Shown here piece by piece: positions 52,577 to 53,956 of a DNA stretch of 53,956 bases (the stretch's first letter is position 1; each line of letters begins with the position of its first letter). The position numbers and the translations under genes are program-made. The notes beneath the pieces are model-generated. The model saw only the letters and a program-made list of their open reading frames with translations. It was not told the origin of the DNA and ran no database searches. Origin of the DNA: Clostridiales bacterium (GTDB lineage: Bacteria; Bacillota; Clostridia; Christensenellales; Christensenellaceae); assembly GCA_015056045.1 (NCBI GenBank), contig SVGZ01000015.1, positions 1 to 53,956 on the forward strand. Reading direction: 5' to 3'.

Positions 52577-53956
52577 ATGAGCGACAAGACAATGAAAGAA
52601 AACATGCAAGCCTTTGCAGTCAAGAAGATCCTGCATTATTTGGATGAGGATCCGGAAAAATGTCTTCCCAAGCTGCTTGACTGGGCAGAAAAATCAGATA
52701 AAAACAATCGCTTCGGTCATCTGTTTCAGCCTGTTCGAGGGATTCTCGAGAATCCGGATAACAACTGGAACCTGTTAATAAAAAGTCTGTGGACAGATAT
52801 TGATCCCGGAGTACGAAAGGCATTTTTCGAAAACTTTATCGTGAATGCGTCTTTGATCGGAACACCGAGACAGGAAAAAGCAAAAAAGGAGCATGACTGC
52901 AACATTCCGTGGGCGATTCTGATGGACCTTACTTCAGCGTGCAACTTAAAATGCACCGGTTGTTGGGCGGCTGAATACGGACATAAGCTGAATCTGGAAT
53001 ATGAAGTTCTGGACGATATTGTACGGCAGGGCACAGCACTCGGAACATATATGTACATCTTCTCCGGCGGCGAGCCGATGGTCCGCAAGGATGATATTAT
53101 TCGCCTGTGTGAAGCGCATCCCGATTGTGAATTTCTCGCGTTTACCAATGGCACGCTGATCGACGAAGCGTTTGCCGATGAAATGCTGCGTGTCAGAAAC
53201 TTTATTCCTGCGATCAGTATTGAGGGATTTGAGGAAGCGACGGATGACCGCCGAGGAAAAGGCACCTATCAAAAGGTCATGAACGCGATGCGCATCCTGA
53301 AAGAAAAGAAATTGCTTTTCGGTGCATCCTGCTGCTACACCTCCAAAAACGTAGAATCCCTGAGTTCCGAAGAATATATGGATATGCTCGTAACGAGCGG
53401 AGCAAAATTCGCGTGGTTTTTCCATTATATGCCGATCGGAAACGAAGCTGTTCCCGAGCTTTTGCCCACACCGCAGCAGCGCGAAACCATGTATCATCGC
53501 ATCCGCGGTTACAGAAGCACAAAGCCTATTTTCACGATCGATTTCCAGCATGACGGAGAGTTTGTAGGAGGCTGTATCGCCGGAGGAAGAAGATATCTGC
53601 ATATCAATGCAAACGGCGATATCGAGCCCTGCGCATTTATCCATTATGCAGATTCGAACATCAGAGAGCACTCTTTGCTGGAGGCATATAAACGTCCTTT
53701 ATTTATGGCATATAAAGAAGGTCAGCCCTTCAATGAAAATATGCTCAGACCCTGCCCGATGCTTGAAAATCCCGAATGTCTGCGCGAAATGGTAAAGACC
53801 TCCGGTGCGCATTCGACAGATATGCAGTCTCCGGAGAATGTGGACGACTTGTACGGAAAGTGCAAGCCTTATGCAGACCGATGGGTAGAAAAAGCAGATG
53901 AGCTTTGGAACGCAGACAGGGTTTGCGCAGGCTGCAAGGAGTGCGGAAATAAATAA
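52577..53956 (+). CDS. Radical SAM protein with SPASM-like C terminus
   Basis: A 459-residue enzyme complete with stop codon at the window end. The radical SAM cluster motif CNLKCTGC (Cys122, Cys126, Cys129) is followed by YIFSGGEPMVRKDDI and TNGTLI, standard SAM-binding elements. After the barrel, FVGGCIAGGRRYLHINANGDIEPCAFIHYADSNI and a C-terminal run of Cys (CPMLENPEC, KCKP, VCAGCKECGNK) form a SPASM-like auxiliary cluster region. The N-terminal 105 residues are helical. The substrate is unknown: SPASM members modify peptides or activate sulfatases, but no precursor peptide or sulfatase is visible before the edge. AAAGGA is upstream of the ATG. Downstream partners lie outside the window. 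Confidence 0.9.
   Translation: MSDKTMKENMQAFAVKKILHYLDEDPEKCLPKLLDWAEKSDKNNRFGHLFQPVRGILENPDNNWNLLIKSLWTDIDPGVRKAFFENFIVNASLIGTPRQEKAKKEHDCNIPWAILMDLTSACNLKCTGCWAAEYGHKLNLEYEVLDDIVRQGTALGTYMYIFSGGEPMVRKDDIIRLCEAHPDCEFLAFTNGTLIDEAFADEMLRVRNFIPAISIEGFEEATDDRRGKGTYQKVMNAMRILKEKKLLFGASCCYTSKNVESLSSEEYMDMLVTSGAKFAWFFHYMPIGNEAVPELLPTPQQRETMYHRIRGYRSTKPIFTIDFQHDGEFVGGCIAGGRRYLHINANGDIEPCAFIHYADSNIREHSLLEAYKRPLFMAYKEGQPFNENMLRPCPMLENPECLREMVKTSGAHSTDMQSPENVDDLYGKCKPYADRWVEKADELWNADRVCAGCKECGNK

Noticed and set aside
1-53956. tRNA or rRNA genes
   Set aside because: I looked for cloverleaf ends with T-loop GGTTCGAATCC-type sequence and for rRNA motifs and saw none.

Overview
The window reads as chromosomal DNA of a spore-forming, low-to-mid GC Gram-positive anaerobe of the class Clostridia (phylum Bacillota), most likely a gut or other anaerobic-community species; I cannot name the genus. 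Grounds: spore maturation genes spmA/spmB, a PdaA-type polysaccharide deacetylase, strong Shine-Dalgarno sites (AAGGAG/GGAGG), many textbook sigma-A promoters (TTGACA-17-TATAAT type), hairpin-plus-T-run terminators, an ECF-type vitamin uptake module, a class A PBP with a Cys-rich tail, and a tilS-hpt-ftsH cluster. No tRNA, rRNA, CRISPR array or intact transposase was seen.

Layout. 1-9.4 kb: end of a PdaA-like deacetylase, a PHP-domain hydrolase with a tautomerase, an OmpR-type two-component system (with 11-bp-spaced direct repeats upstream), metG, a small ribbon-helix-helix protein divergent from an unknown 69-aa protein, spmA-spmB, a second PHP phosphoesterase and a small Xre regulator. 9.5-18 kb: a CofE-like F420 ligase homologue, rpiB, an M20 peptidase with a lipoprotein, galK, a PH-domain protein, a membrane-anchored transglutaminase-like protein and an FkbM methyltransferase. 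18-25 kb: a heterodimeric ABC exporter (one degenerate ATPase site, possible leader-peptide attenuator), a cobalamin-riboswitch operon (DUF4430 protein plus ECF S component), and a short segment with a HIT protein and an unknown gene. 25-32.6 kb: AIM24-like protein, tilS-hpt-ftsH, a PQQ-type beta-propeller and a GH43 arabinanase-like enzyme.

32.6-34 kb is an AT-rich accessory island: an AbiF/Abi_2 HEPN protein followed directly by what looks like a short structured RNA with its own promoter and terminator. 34-39.3 kb is a cell-wall and tRNA-modification block: membrane-fused murF with ddl, then tsaE, tsaB, rimI and an alpha/beta hydrolase. 39.3-45.5 kb: a tandem repeat array, a tiny membrane protein coupled to a conserved unknown protein, GH25 muramidase, pyrophosphatase, an Xre/membrane/zinc-ribbon regulator, an L-rhamnonate-dehydratase-like enolase and a lipoprotein. 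45.7-54 kb: class A PBP, ABC-F ATPase, a lipoprotein with three Cys repeats and a long inverted repeat around its start codon, a HicB/DinB-like two-domain protein, an IS200/IS605-like palindrome and a radical SAM protein that ends exactly at the window end.

The most unusual material is (i) the HEPN protein with its adjacent candidate RNA, (ii) a dispersed intergenic repeat family with the core ATATAGCCTG, present singly at 6.5 kb and in tandem at 16.4 and 39.3 kb, (iii) the B12-controlled DUF4430/S-component pair, and (iv) several regulatory DNA structures: 11-bp-period repeats at 4.3 and 52.5 kb, an 18-bp inverted repeat at 50.6 kb, and a leader ORF over a hairpin at 21.7 kb. All functional calls come from reading motifs; no database search was run.
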